Positions 25,990 to 33,942 of a DNA stretch of 64,000 nucleotides are shown here, piece after piece. The notes beneath the pieces were generated by a model. It was not told the origin of the DNA. It did not search any database and saw only the letters and a program-made list of their open reading frames with translations. The DNA is from Rhodococcus spelaei (GTDB lineage Bacteria > Actinomycetota > Actinomycetes > Mycobacteriales > Mycobacteriaceae): NCBI RefSeq assembly GCF_006704125.1, contig NZ_VIGH01000004.1, positions 295,529 to 359,528 on the forward strand, given 5' to 3'. Position 1 is the first letter of the stretch. The number at the start of each line of letters is the position of its first letter. The position numbers and the translations under genes are program-made.

Positions 25990-28470
25990 CTACGCCCCGT
26001 GCCCCATCGCCCGCAGCATGGAGAGCATCTCCGCGCGCGACTGTGCACCGAGGCGTCGGCGGATGCGCGCGACGTGGTGTTCGACCGTCTTCGCCGAGAT
26101 GAACAACCGGCCGCCGATGTCGCGGTAGGTCAGGCCCGTCACCAGTAGCCGCGCCACGTCGGACTCGCGTTCGGTCAGTGTGGCGCCGATCTCGCGGTCG
26201 GCGCTCGGGGTGCCCGTCGACGCCGGGGGCGGACTGGGCCGCAGGGCCCGCGCCACCTGCAGCAGCGCAGTGGCGGTCGAGGTGTCGGCGACCCGTAGCG
26301 CGGCCTCGCTGGCGAGTCGGGCACCGTCCCAGGGCAGGCCGATCGCGCCGAGGGTGCATGCGGCCTGCTCGACCTCCGCGGCGTCGATCTCACCCTGGAG
26401 CACACGCAGCCAGGCCCGACCCGCGCGGGCGAGGCCGGCGGCGTACGAGCTGGTCTCGGCGGCGGCGCCCAACGCGGCGGCGTGCGGGATCAGGTCTGCG
26501 GGCGTCTCGGTGAGGATCGCGGCCTGCACGCCGTACCAGTGCAGCGGCGAACCCCACAGCGACGGCTCGCCGAGTCGGGTCAGCAGGTCCCTGGCCTGGT
26601 CGATCAGGTGCGCGAGCCGGTCGATCTCGTCCAGTCGGGCCGCGCCGAGCCAGAGTTCGCCGAGCGGCAGCAGGCTGAACACGTCCACGGAATGCTCCGC
26701 GATCACGCCCTGTGCGCGGTCCCACGACCGGCGCAACGCCCCGATGTCGCCGGTGCGCCGGGCCAGACCGACCTGCAGCGCGTCGGCGAACAGGCTGTCG
26801 CGCGGCCGCAGGTCCTCCGACGGAATCGAATCCACGGTCCGCGCGGCGCATTCCAGATCGCCGTGCACCATCGACACCCACGCGAGCAGCAGTTGGTGCC
26901 GGGCTCGGTCGACGCCGCCGTCGAGGTCGGCGTCGAGGGCGCGCTGCAGCACGGACTGCGCGCGGCCGAGTTCACCGCAGTGCAGGGCGGCCAGTGCGGC
27001 GACCGCCGCCGCGCTGTCGGGGAGCAGTCGCGGGCGGGAGGCGTTGGCGGCCAGGGACAGCGCGCGGGACATCGAGTTCAGTGCGATGGGGGTGGAGCCG
27101 GACATCGACTCGCGGAGCCCGGCCGCCAGCAGCGTGTCGGCCGCGGTGGCCGAGGTCGGCGGGGCGTCGGCGGCCGCGCCCGCCATCGTCGCCGCGGATT
27201 CCGGTCGACCGGCGGCGAGCAGCACCATCTCGGCGATCGGTCGGTCGGTGCCCGCGCGGTCGGAACCGAGCCACTCGTAGAGGTCGGCGCTGCGGGCCAG
27301 CATGCCCTGGCGCGCGGCCGTGCTGGCCGCGATCCGCACCGCGGCGGCGAGCTCCTCGGGCGTGGACTGTGCGGCCCGCTCGAGCAGGCCGTCCGCGAGC
27401 CGGGCCGCGGTCTCGACGTCCCCGCTCCGGCCCGCGGCCTCGGCCCGGCGCAGTGCGAGCGTCTCCGCGTCCCCGCCGGCCCACAGTGCCTCCTCGTACA
27501 GCACCGCGGACAGTCGAGGCGCCGCGGATTCGGCTTGGCTGCACAGGAACTCGGACAGGTCGGGGTCGGCGACGCCCGCCGCGGCGAAGGCGCGGGCCGC
27601 GGGCAGGTCGAGGGCGCCGAGCGACAGCTTGGTCTGCAGTGCATCGAGCTGCAGTCCGGCCAGGCGCTGGGCGCCGAGCGTCGCACGCAGCGGCTCGGCC
27701 ACGGACACGAGCAGGGTGTCGGACGGCAGCAGCAGGCCACAGCCGCGGGCCCGGTCCACCAGGTCGCGACCGGTAACCGGATCGAGGGCGAGTTGCCGGG
27801 CCAGTTCCGCGCCGTCCAGTCCCGCCCCGATCGCGGCGACGGCCAGCGCCGAGAGCAGGTCCGCGTCGAATCCGGCGAGTACCTCGCCGTGGCAGGACGC
27901 GACCGCGGCGGCGACCGAACGCTCCATCCCGGACGGGGCACCCCCACGGGCGCCGCGCAGCGAGTCGAGGGCGGCGTCCACGCAGCGAGGAAGCCCGCCG
28001 GTGAGTCGGTGGATCAGCGAGGCGAGCTGACTCGGAAGGGGCGCTCCCAGAAGCAGTTCCGCACGCGCGGCGACCTCGCGCGGGGTGAGGTGGCCGAGCG
28101 TGACCGTGCCGTCCATCGCCGCGGACAGTCCGCGTAGGGCGTCGTTGGAGGGGCGCGGCTCGGCGGCCACCACCAGCGTGAGGTCGGTGCGCGGCGCCAG
28201 CGCGGCGAGCGCGGCGAGCGCCGTGGCCGGCAGCAGGTGGGCGTCGTCGATCACCACCGTGGAACCGGGCGCGGGTGCCGCGTCCGGAACGGTGGTCGCG
28301 ACGGTCGCCGGCGCGTTCTCACGCACGAGCGCGAGCAGTGCCGACTTTCCGGTCCCCGACGCGCCGCGGACCAGACGATGCGGGTGACCGCCCCGGACCG
28401 CGTCGAGCAACGCCCGGGCGGCCGGGCCCGCAGCGGCCGCGGGCGCAGGCGGCGCCAACTGTGACAGCAC
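25990..28470 (-). CDS. LuxR-family LAL-type ATPase regulator (Rv0339c/IniR-like)
   Basis: The protein has 826 residues from GTG 28470, which has a well-spaced GAGGGAG; GTG 28485 is an alternative. An N-terminal STAND/AAA domain has Walker A GASGTGKSALL and Walker B STVVIDDAHLL. A long helical region rich in Ala/Leu repeats (TPR/MalT-like) follows. The last 65 residues are a LuxR HTH (LTERESDVARLLVTGLTYR, then SAKTVEHHVARIRRRLG). Size and position match M. tuberculosis Rv0339c, a regulator linked to iniBAC. It is co-transcribed with the upstream Hsp70-like gene and divergent from iniB, so it is the first candidate for control of both. Confidence 0.85.
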   Translation of the reverse strand: MLSQLAPPAPAAAAGPAARALLDAVRGGHPHRLVRGASGTGKSALLALVRENAPATVATTVPDAAPAPGSTVVIDDAHLLPATALAALAALAPRTDLTLVVAAEPRPSNDALRGLSAAMDGTVTLGHLTPREVAARAELLLGAPLPSQLASLIHRLTGGLPRCVDAALDSLRGARGGAPSGMERSVAAAVASCHGEVLAGFDADLLSALAVAAIGAGLDGAELARQLALDPVTGRDLVDRARGCGLLLPSDTLLVSVAEPLRATLGAQRLAGLQLDALQTKLSLGALDLPAARAFAAAGVADPDLSEFLCSQAESAAPRLSAVLYEEALWAGGDAETLALRRAEAAGRSGDVETAARLADGLLERAAQSTPEELAAAVRIAASTAARQGMLARSADLYEWLGSDRAGTDRPIAEMVLLAAGRPESAATMAGAAADAPPTSATAADTLLAAGLRESMSGSTPIALNSMSRALSLAANASRPRLLPDSAAAVAALAALHCGELGRAQSVLQRALDADLDGGVDRARHQLLLAWVSMVHGDLECAARTVDSIPSEDLRPRDSLFADALQVGLARRTGDIGALRRSWDRAQGVIAEHSVDVFSLLPLGELWLGAARLDEIDRLAHLIDQARDLLTRLGEPSLWGSPLHWYGVQAAILTETPADLIPHAAALGAAAETSSYAAGLARAGRAWLRVLQGEIDAAEVEQAACTLGAIGLPWDGARLASEAALRVADTSTATALLQVARALRPSPPPASTGTPSADREIGATLTERESDVARLLVTGLTYRDIGGRLFISAKTVEHHVARIRRRLGAQSRAEMLSMLRAMGHGA

Positions 28471-28494
28471 TTTCGACTCCCTCACCCGCCGAAC

Positions 28495-30360
28495 CTATTT
28501 CCCGGTACCGAGCACGCCGCCGAGCACGCCGCCGACACCCTGGCCGACGCCGTTGACGAGGCCGCCGACGCCGTTCGCGACGCCACCGACACCCTGGCCG
28601 ACACCGTTCGCGACCGCTCCGGCGCCGCCGACGACGCCATTCGCGATCCCTGCACCGCCGTCGCCCGAGGGCTGACTCGGGGCGGGCGCCGGCGCCGGAG
28701 CAGGGGCCGGAGCGGGTGCCGGAGCGGGTGCCGGCGCGGGGGCCGGAGCAGGTGCAGGGGCAGGGGCGGCGGCCGCCGGTGCGGCCGCGGCCGCGGCGGG
28801 CGCCGGTGCGGCCGAGCCGGGTGCGGGCGCGGAGCCGGCGGTATTGCCCGCGGCCGACGCCTGACTGCCGCCCGATCCGGGCGACTGCGCCGCGGTGGCC
28901 GCGGCCTGGGTGGGGTCACCGGCGGCGGCGACCGGAACGGCCACCGGGGTGCCGTCCGGATTGACCGTCGCGGAGAGGCCAACCGGTGCAACCGGATTCG
29001 TCGTCCCGAGTGGACTGGTGCCCGCCGCTGGGGTGGCGCCGCCGCCGTTCGATGTGAAGGCACCGGTACCCAGGGACAGGCCGCCCGCCGCGAGCAGTGC
29101 GAACGCGGCCGCGGCGGCGGTGACGATGGCCGCCTTCTTCGGAGTGCTCATCCCGCCGCCGAGCCGGCGCCGCGACGGGGCAGCAGTCGATGTCCGTGCG
29201 GAAAGAGCTGCGGGAGAGAATGCTTCGGTCCTGTCATCCGCTGCTGCGTCCGCGGCGGCCAGGGTGGCACCGAGCACCGCGAACGCCGCGGTGTCCGCCA
29301 CCGGCGGGACCATGAGGGCCGCACCGATGGAGGCGGCACCCTTCGCGGCGGTGCGAGCGGGATCGATGTCGGCGAGCACCGGCAGTCGAAGCTCCGCCGA
29401 GAGCAGTTCGGTGACGAGCGGAATGGCCGAGCTGCCGCCGGTCAGCAGCACCGCGCCCACGTCCGAGAGCTCCACGTTGGCGCTGCGCAGGGTCTCGCGG
29501 ACCAGTTCGAGCGAGTCGGCGAGCGGCTCGCGGATCAGATCCTCGAGCTCCTCGCGGACCAGGCGGACGTCGCTGCGGCAGCCGGGCAGGTCGATCGCGA
29601 TGACGGTCTCGGTGTCCGAGGACAGCGCCTCCTTCGCCTGCCGGCAACGCGCTCGAAGTTCGTCGAGGGCGGCCACGGCGGCGGGGTCGAGCGGGTTCAT
29701 CTCGCCCAGTTCCGCGGTGACACCGTCGAGCACGTAGCGCAGCGTCAGGTGGTCGAACTCGGCGCCGGAGAAATCCTCGGACTGCATCGGCTTGCCGAGA
29801 ATCTCGATGCTCTCGCCGGGTCGTACCAGGGTCACGTCGAGCGAGCTGCCGCCGAGGTCGTAGACGAGCACCGGGGCGTCGTCGAGCGACGGTCGGGACC
29901 GCTGCAGCCACGCGAGCGCCGCCTCCGGCTCGGTGACCAGCGCGACGTCCGGCAGCCCGTCGTGGTCGAGCGCGGCCGCCAGCACGTCCGACTGGTAGGA
30001 CGACCACACCGCGGGATGCGCGACCACCACCGTCGGGGCCTCGGGCAGCTCGCGGGAGGCGCTGTCGACGAGGCTGCGGACCGCCGCCGCGACCAGGTCC
30101 TCGCCGGTGTGCGTCGAACCGTCGTCGGCGATCAGTGCCACCGGGTCGCCGACGCGCTGCGCGAAACCGGACACGAGTGATCCGTGCAGGCTTGCGGTGT
30201 CACCCGCGGTGGGCAGTCGTAGGGTCGCCCTGCCCACGGGTGGCAACACCAGCGTCGAGGCCGTGGTGACCGCCGCGTCGCGACCGCCGGACTGTTCGCC
30301 GCCCTCGGTGACCGCGACCGAGTTGACCGAACCGACAGTGAGTCCGAGTCCTACCGACAT
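28495..30360 (-). CDS. membrane-anchored Hsp70-like ATPase with Pro/Ala and Gly/Val/Asn tail
   Basis: The protein has 621 residues from ATG 30360 (GGGAG 8 nt upstream; ATG 30366 is in frame but too close). The nucleotide-binding domain shows VGLGLTVGSVNSVAV, VLVYDLGGSSLDVTLV and GAVLLTGGSSAIPLV. A basic stretch (SRRRLGGGMSTPKKA) precedes a transmembrane helix at about 415. The outside part is a Pro-Ala dipeptide spacer of about 30 residues, then a GVGQGVGGVANGVGG-type repeat like that of IniB. There is no peptide-binding domain. It lies 24 bp upstream of the LuxR-type gene and starts 292 bp from the divergent iniB, so its product is probably part of the Ini response. Confidence 0.75.
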   Translation of the reverse strand: MSVGLGLTVGSVNSVAVTEGGEQSGGRDAAVTTASTLVLPPVGRATLRLPTAGDTASLHGSLVSGFAQRVGDPVALIADDGSTHTGEDLVAAAVRSLVDSASRELPEAPTVVVAHPAVWSSYQSDVLAAALDHDGLPDVALVTEPEAALAWLQRSRPSLDDAPVLVYDLGGSSLDVTLVRPGESIEILGKPMQSEDFSGAEFDHLTLRYVLDGVTAELGEMNPLDPAAVAALDELRARCRQAKEALSSDTETVIAIDLPGCRSDVRLVREELEDLIREPLADSLELVRETLRSANVELSDVGAVLLTGGSSAIPLVTELLSAELRLPVLADIDPARTAAKGAASIGAALMVPPVADTAAFAVLGATLAAADAAADDRTEAFSPAALSARTSTAAPSRRRLGGGMSTPKKAAIVTAAAAAFALLAAGGLSLGTGAFTSNGGGATPAAGTSPLGTTNPVAPVGLSATVNPDGTPVAVPVAAAGDPTQAAATAAQSPGSGGSQASAAGNTAGSAPAPGSAAPAPAAAAAAPAAAAPAPAPAPAPAPAPAPAPAPAPAPAPAPAPSQPSGDGGAGIANGVVGGAGAVANGVGQGVGGVANGVGGLVNGVGQGVGGVLGGVLGTGK

Positions 30361-30652
30361 CGTCATTCTCCCGTGCTCTCGGATGCGGTTGGTTGAGTAC
30401 CGCTGATATGCCCAGTGTCGTGCGCAGCGACGGTTTCGTTACCGTTTGCGGCGACAAAATCGCAGATGAGGGGCATTTCCCCTATGCCCGGGGGATCCCC
30501 TATGTCGCCCTCCCCGAAGGCGCCCGGGGCAATGGGGGGAGTTGACCCCGTTGGGCAAACCGCGCCCGGTCCATAGCGTCGAAGGCAAGAATTTCGTTCG
30601 AGTTCGCTGCTTCACCGAACTTCCCGCTTCACCGAATTATCAGGAGACCGAC
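30361..30652. other. divergent control region between Hsp70-like gene and iniB
   Basis: This 292-bp non-coding stretch must carry the promoters of the Hsp70-regulator operon and of iniBAC. It is GC-rich in the middle, with repeats at 30469-30504. A TTGACC at 30542-30547 could be a -35 element for iniB but no good -10 is seen at normal spacing. Confidence 0.5.
30469..30504. promoter_or_regulatory. candidate operator: direct repeats with flanking inverted half-sites
   Basis: Two direct copies of TCCCCTATG (30478-30486 and 30496-30504) lie 18 bp apart. GGGCAT at 30471-30476 and ATGCCC at 30484-30489 form an inverted pair around the first copy. MalT-like LAL regulators bind direct or inverted G-rich decamers, so this could be the binding site of the neighbouring LuxR-type protein. 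Inference only. Confidence 0.4.
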
Positions 30653-33600
30653 ATGGCCACCAACGCGCTACTCGACTTCATCCTCAGCCTCCTGCGGGAC
30701 GACGAGGCCCGCGCGCTGTACTGCAAGAACCCCGACGCGGTGCTCGCCGCGGCCGGCCTCGGCGACGTGTGCAGTGCGGACATCGCCTCGGTTGCCCCGC
30801 TGGTTGCCGAGTCCGGCATCTTCGCGGGCGGCGGCTCCGAACTGACCAGCATCCTCAACGCGGGCCTCGGCACGGCGCTCGGCGGCGGGGCCGAAGGCGG
30901 CCTCGGCGGAGCGGTGGGCGGCGGGCTCGGTGGCGGGCTCGGGCTCGGGGGCGGCCTCGGACTCGGTGCGGGCGCCGGACTCGGCCTGGGCGCGGCCGCG
31001 GGCGGCGGCTTCGGCGGTGGCGTCGACCTGTCCGCGGAAATCGGCGCGGCGCTGAGCGCGGCCCTGCAGGCGGCCCTGTACATCGGCGGCGAGATCGGCG
31101 CGCAGCTGGGTGCGGCGCTCGGCGCCGCCCTGCAGACGTCGGTCGCGGGCGGCCTCGACCTGAGCGGGGCTCTCGGCCTCGGTGGCGAGATCAGCGCGGC
31201 CCTCGGCGGGGCGGTCGGGGTCGGCGGCCAGGTGGTCGCGGATCTCGGTGCGGCGCTCAACGCGGCCCTGGCCGGCGCGACCGACATCAACCTCGGTGGG
31301 TTGGTCGGTGCGGCCGGCGGGGTGGACCTCAGTGCAGTGCTCGGTTCCGCCCTCGGCGTGGGCGGCGCGCTGGGCGCCGATCTCGGTGCTGCCCTCGGTG
31401 GGGTGCTCGGTGCAGCCGTCGGCGTCGGCGGCAACCTGGGCGGCGATCTCGCAGCGGCCCTCGGTGGCGGTCTCGACCTCGGTGCCGGGCTCGGCGCAGC
31501 ACTGGGCGGGGCGCTGGGCCTCGGCGGCGGCCTGAGCACGGCCCTCGGCGGCGCGCTCGACGCCGCCATCGGCGTGGGCGGCGGCCTCGGCGCGGAGCTG
31601 ACCGGCCTGCTCGGTGGCGGCTTGGGTGCCGGCCTCGAGGGTGGCCTCGGTGGTCTGGCCGACCTGGCGGGCGGTCTCGGGGGAGGCCTCGGTGGCGACC
31701 TGAGTGCGGTCCTGAGCAGCGCGCTCGGTGGTGCGCTGGGTGCAGGCGGGGTCCTCGGCACCGACCTGGGTGGCGCGCTCGGTGGCGCGCTCGGCGGCCT
31801 GGTCGACGCGGGTGCGGGCCTGGATCTCGGTGGGGCACTCGGACTCGGCGGCGCGCTGGCGGGCGCGCTCGGTGGCGGACTCGGACTCGACACCGCACTC
31901 ACCACGGACCTCGGCGCCGCACTGAACGCCGCACTCGGCGCGGGCGGCCTGACGAACATCGGTGGGGACCTGACCGGCGCGCTGGGCGGCGTCCTCGGTG
32001 GGGACCTGACCGGCGCGCTGGGCGGCGTCCTCGGTGGGGACCTGACCGGCGCCCTCGGTGGCGACCTGAGCGCGGCCCTGAGCAGCGCCCTCGGTGGTGC
32101 GCTCGGTGCGGGCGGGACCATCGGCACCGACCTGGGTGGCGCGCTCGGCGGCGTCCTCGGTACGGCTCTCGGCGCGCAGGGCGGCCTCGGCGGTGCGCTG
32201 GACGCGGCACTGGGCGGCGGCGCCGATCTCGGTGGCGCGCTGAGCAGCGTCCTCGGCGGTGCACTGAACCTCGACAGCGGGCTCGCGGGCAGCCTGGGTA
32301 CCGCGCTCGGGGGCGCCCTCGGCGCGGGCGGGTTGACCGGGCTCGACCTGGGCGGGCTGCTCGGTGGCGGGGTGGACGCCGGACTGGGCGGCGACCTCGG
32401 TGCCGCTCTGAGCGCCGCGCTCGGCGCGGGCGGCGGGGCGGACCTCGGTGCGGCCCTCGGTACGGCGCTCGACGGCGTCGTCGGTGGCGGCCTCGACCTC
32501 GGCGCCCTGGCTGGCGCGGAAGGTGGCCTCGGTGGCGCGATCAGCTCCGCGCTCGGCGGTGCGCTCGGCGTCGACGGTGGACTCACCTCCGACCTCGGGG
32601 CCGCGCTCAACGGCGCGTTGAACGTCTCGGACCTCGACCTGACGGCCGCTACTGGACTCGGAGGCGTGCTCCAGAGCGCCTTCGGGGTCGGCGGCGAGAT
32701 CGGATCCAACGTCGGCGCCGCGCTCGGAGGGGTGCTCGGCGCCGGCTTGGGTGGCGATCTCGCCGCAGACCTCGGCGCGGGAGCCGGGGCGAGCGCAGGA
32801 CTGGACCTCGGCACCGCGCTCAGTGGGGCGCTCGGCGCGACCGGCGGGGCGGGTGCGTCCTTGAGCACCGCCCTCGACTCCGCGCTCGGTGCCGGCGGCT
32901 CGGCGACCGGCGCGCTGAGCGGACTGCTCGGGGCGGGCGGTTCGGCGACGGCGGGACTGGGTGGACTGCTGGGCGCAGGCACTGGCCTGGCCGGCGGCCT
33001 CGACACCGCGCTCGGGGGTGTGCTCGGTGCGGGCGGTGGAACGGCCGCGGACCTCAACTCCGCCGTCGGCGGTGCCGCGAACGGCGCGATCGACACCACG
33101 GCCGGGCTCGGGGAGGGCCTGACCGCGGGACTCAGCGGTGGTCTCGGCGGGCTGATCGACGCCGGCACCGGACTCGGCGCCGATGTGACCGGCGCGTTGC
33201 ACACGGCGACGGACGCGGGGGCGGGCCTGACCGGCGCGGTCTCCGGCGTGACGGATGCGGGGGCCGGGCTGACCGGCGCGGTCTCCGGACTGGCGGATGC
33301 GGGGGCCGGCCTGACCGGCGCGGTCTCCGGTCTCGCCGACGCCGGCGCCGGCCTGACCTCCGGCCTGAACGCGGCCGCGAACGTCGGTAGCCACCTCGGC
33401 GCGACCGTCGGTGGCGTGGCCGGGGCGGCCGGCACCGCGTCCGGCTCGGGCACCGCGTCCGGCTCGGGCGCTGCCGGTGGCTCGACGACGACGGACGGGC
33501 ACGCGGGCGGCGACCTGGCCGGCGGCCTCACCTCCGGCCTGCACACTGCGGCCAGCGGAATCGGCGATGTGATCGGCTCCGGTGTCGGGCACGCGGCGGG

Positions 33601-33871
33601 CGCGGCGACCGGTGGCGGCGACGTGATCGGGTCCGGTGTCGGGCACGCGTCCGGTGCGGCGGCAGGCGGCGGCAACGCCTGGTCCTCCGTGGACGCCTCG
33701 CATGCTTTCGGCAACGAGGCCACCACGACGCACGAGTCGGACACGGGGCTGTTCTCCAACGGCATCGGTGGCGTCACCGGCGGCCTGTTCGGTGAGCACC
33801 ACGACGCGACTGTGGTCGACACCCACACCGGTGGCGACACCAGCGCGCACGTGGATCCGATGCATCACTGA
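30653..33871 (+). CDS. iniB: IniB-like giant Gly/Ala/Leu repeat protein
   Basis: The protein has 1072 residues from ATG 30653 with CAGGAG 7 nt upstream. The first 70 residues (MATNALLDFILSLLRDDEAR) form the IniB N-terminal domain. The rest is an extended repeat of LGGALG, DLGAALG and VGGxLG units with Asp at regular spacing, then DAGAGLTGAVSG units, a Ser/Gly/His stretch and a His/Asp-rich end. No signal peptide is visible. M. tuberculosis IniB is a much shorter glycine-rich protein induced by isoniazid and ethambutol. The repeat composition suggests a fibrous or elastic cell-wall-associated product. It is the first gene of iniB-iniA-iniC, with a hairpin before iniA. Confidence 0.8.
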   Translation: MATNALLDFILSLLRDDEARALYCKNPDAVLAAAGLGDVCSADIASVAPLVAESGIFAGGGSELTSILNAGLGTALGGGAEGGLGGAVGGGLGGGLGLGGGLGLGAGAGLGLGAAAGGGFGGGVDLSAEIGAALSAALQAALYIGGEIGAQLGAALGAALQTSVAGGLDLSGALGLGGEISAALGGAVGVGGQVVADLGAALNAALAGATDINLGGLVGAAGGVDLSAVLGSALGVGGALGADLGAALGGVLGAAVGVGGNLGGDLAAALGGGLDLGAGLGAALGGALGLGGGLSTALGGALDAAIGVGGGLGAELTGLLGGGLGAGLEGGLGGLADLAGGLGGGLGGDLSAVLSSALGGALGAGGVLGTDLGGALGGALGGLVDAGAGLDLGGALGLGGALAGALGGGLGLDTALTTDLGAALNAALGAGGLTNIGGDLTGALGGVLGGDLTGALGGVLGGDLTGALGGDLSAALSSALGGALGAGGTIGTDLGGALGGVLGTALGAQGGLGGALDAALGGGADLGGALSSVLGGALNLDSGLAGSLGTALGGALGAGGLTGLDLGGLLGGGVDAGLGGDLGAALSAALGAGGGADLGAALGTALDGVVGGGLDLGALAGAEGGLGGAISSALGGALGVDGGLTSDLGAALNGALNVSDLDLTAATGLGGVLQSAFGVGGEIGSNVGAALGGVLGAGLGGDLAADLGAGAGASAGLDLGTALSGALGATGGAGASLSTALDSALGAGGSATGALSGLLGAGGSATAGLGGLLGAGTGLAGGLDTALGGVLGAGGGTAADLNSAVGGAANGAIDTTAGLGEGLTAGLSGGLGGLIDAGTGLGADVTGALHTATDAGAGLTGAVSGVTDAGAGLTGAVSGLADAGAGLTGAVSGLADAGAGLTSGLNAAANVGSHLGATVGGVAGAAGTASGSGTASGSGAAGGSTTTDGHAGGDLAGGLTSGLHTAASGIGDVIGSGVGHAAGAATGGGDVIGSGVGHASGAAAGGGNAWSSVDASHAFGNEATTTHESDTGLFSNGIGGVTGGLFGEHHDATVVDTHTGGDTSAHVDPMHH
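31961..32052 (+). repeat. 36-bp tandem repeat in iniB
   Basis: Two identical 36-bp units (31961-31996 and 31997-32032) and 20 bases of a third (32033-32052) encode G-G-D-L-T-G-A-L-G-G-V-L. The perfect identity suggests recent amplification. Confidence 0.9.
33212..33379 (+). repeat. 42-bp tandem repeat in iniB
   Basis: Three near-identical units beginning at 33212, 33254 and 33296, and a degenerate fourth at 33338, encode D-A-G-A-G-L-T-G-A-V-S-G-x-x. Confidence 0.9.
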
Positions 33872-33891
33872 GCCGTCGAAGTTGTAACGAA

Positions 33892-33928
33892 ACCGGCCCC
33901 GCACACGCTATTCGTGTGCGGGGCCGGT
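33892..33928 (+). terminator. hairpin between iniB and iniA
   Basis: Perfect 16-bp stem (33892-33907 with 33913-33928) and a 5-nt loop, 20 bp after the iniB stop and 14 bp before the iniA start. No T-run follows, so it is probably a partial terminator or an RNA-stability element that lets iniB mRNA exceed iniAC. Confidence 0.75.
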
Positions 33929-33942
33929 CTTCGCGGAGAGAA

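Noticed and set aside
31000..33400. Regular repeats considered as a CRISPR array or minisatellite locus
   Set aside because: The repeats are coding, without unique spacers of constant length.
30640..33904. Two long open frames antisense to iniB rich in Pro/Ala/Arg
   Set aside because: They are products of the iniB DNA repeats; the N-terminal IniB domain and ribosome site fix the plus-strand frame.
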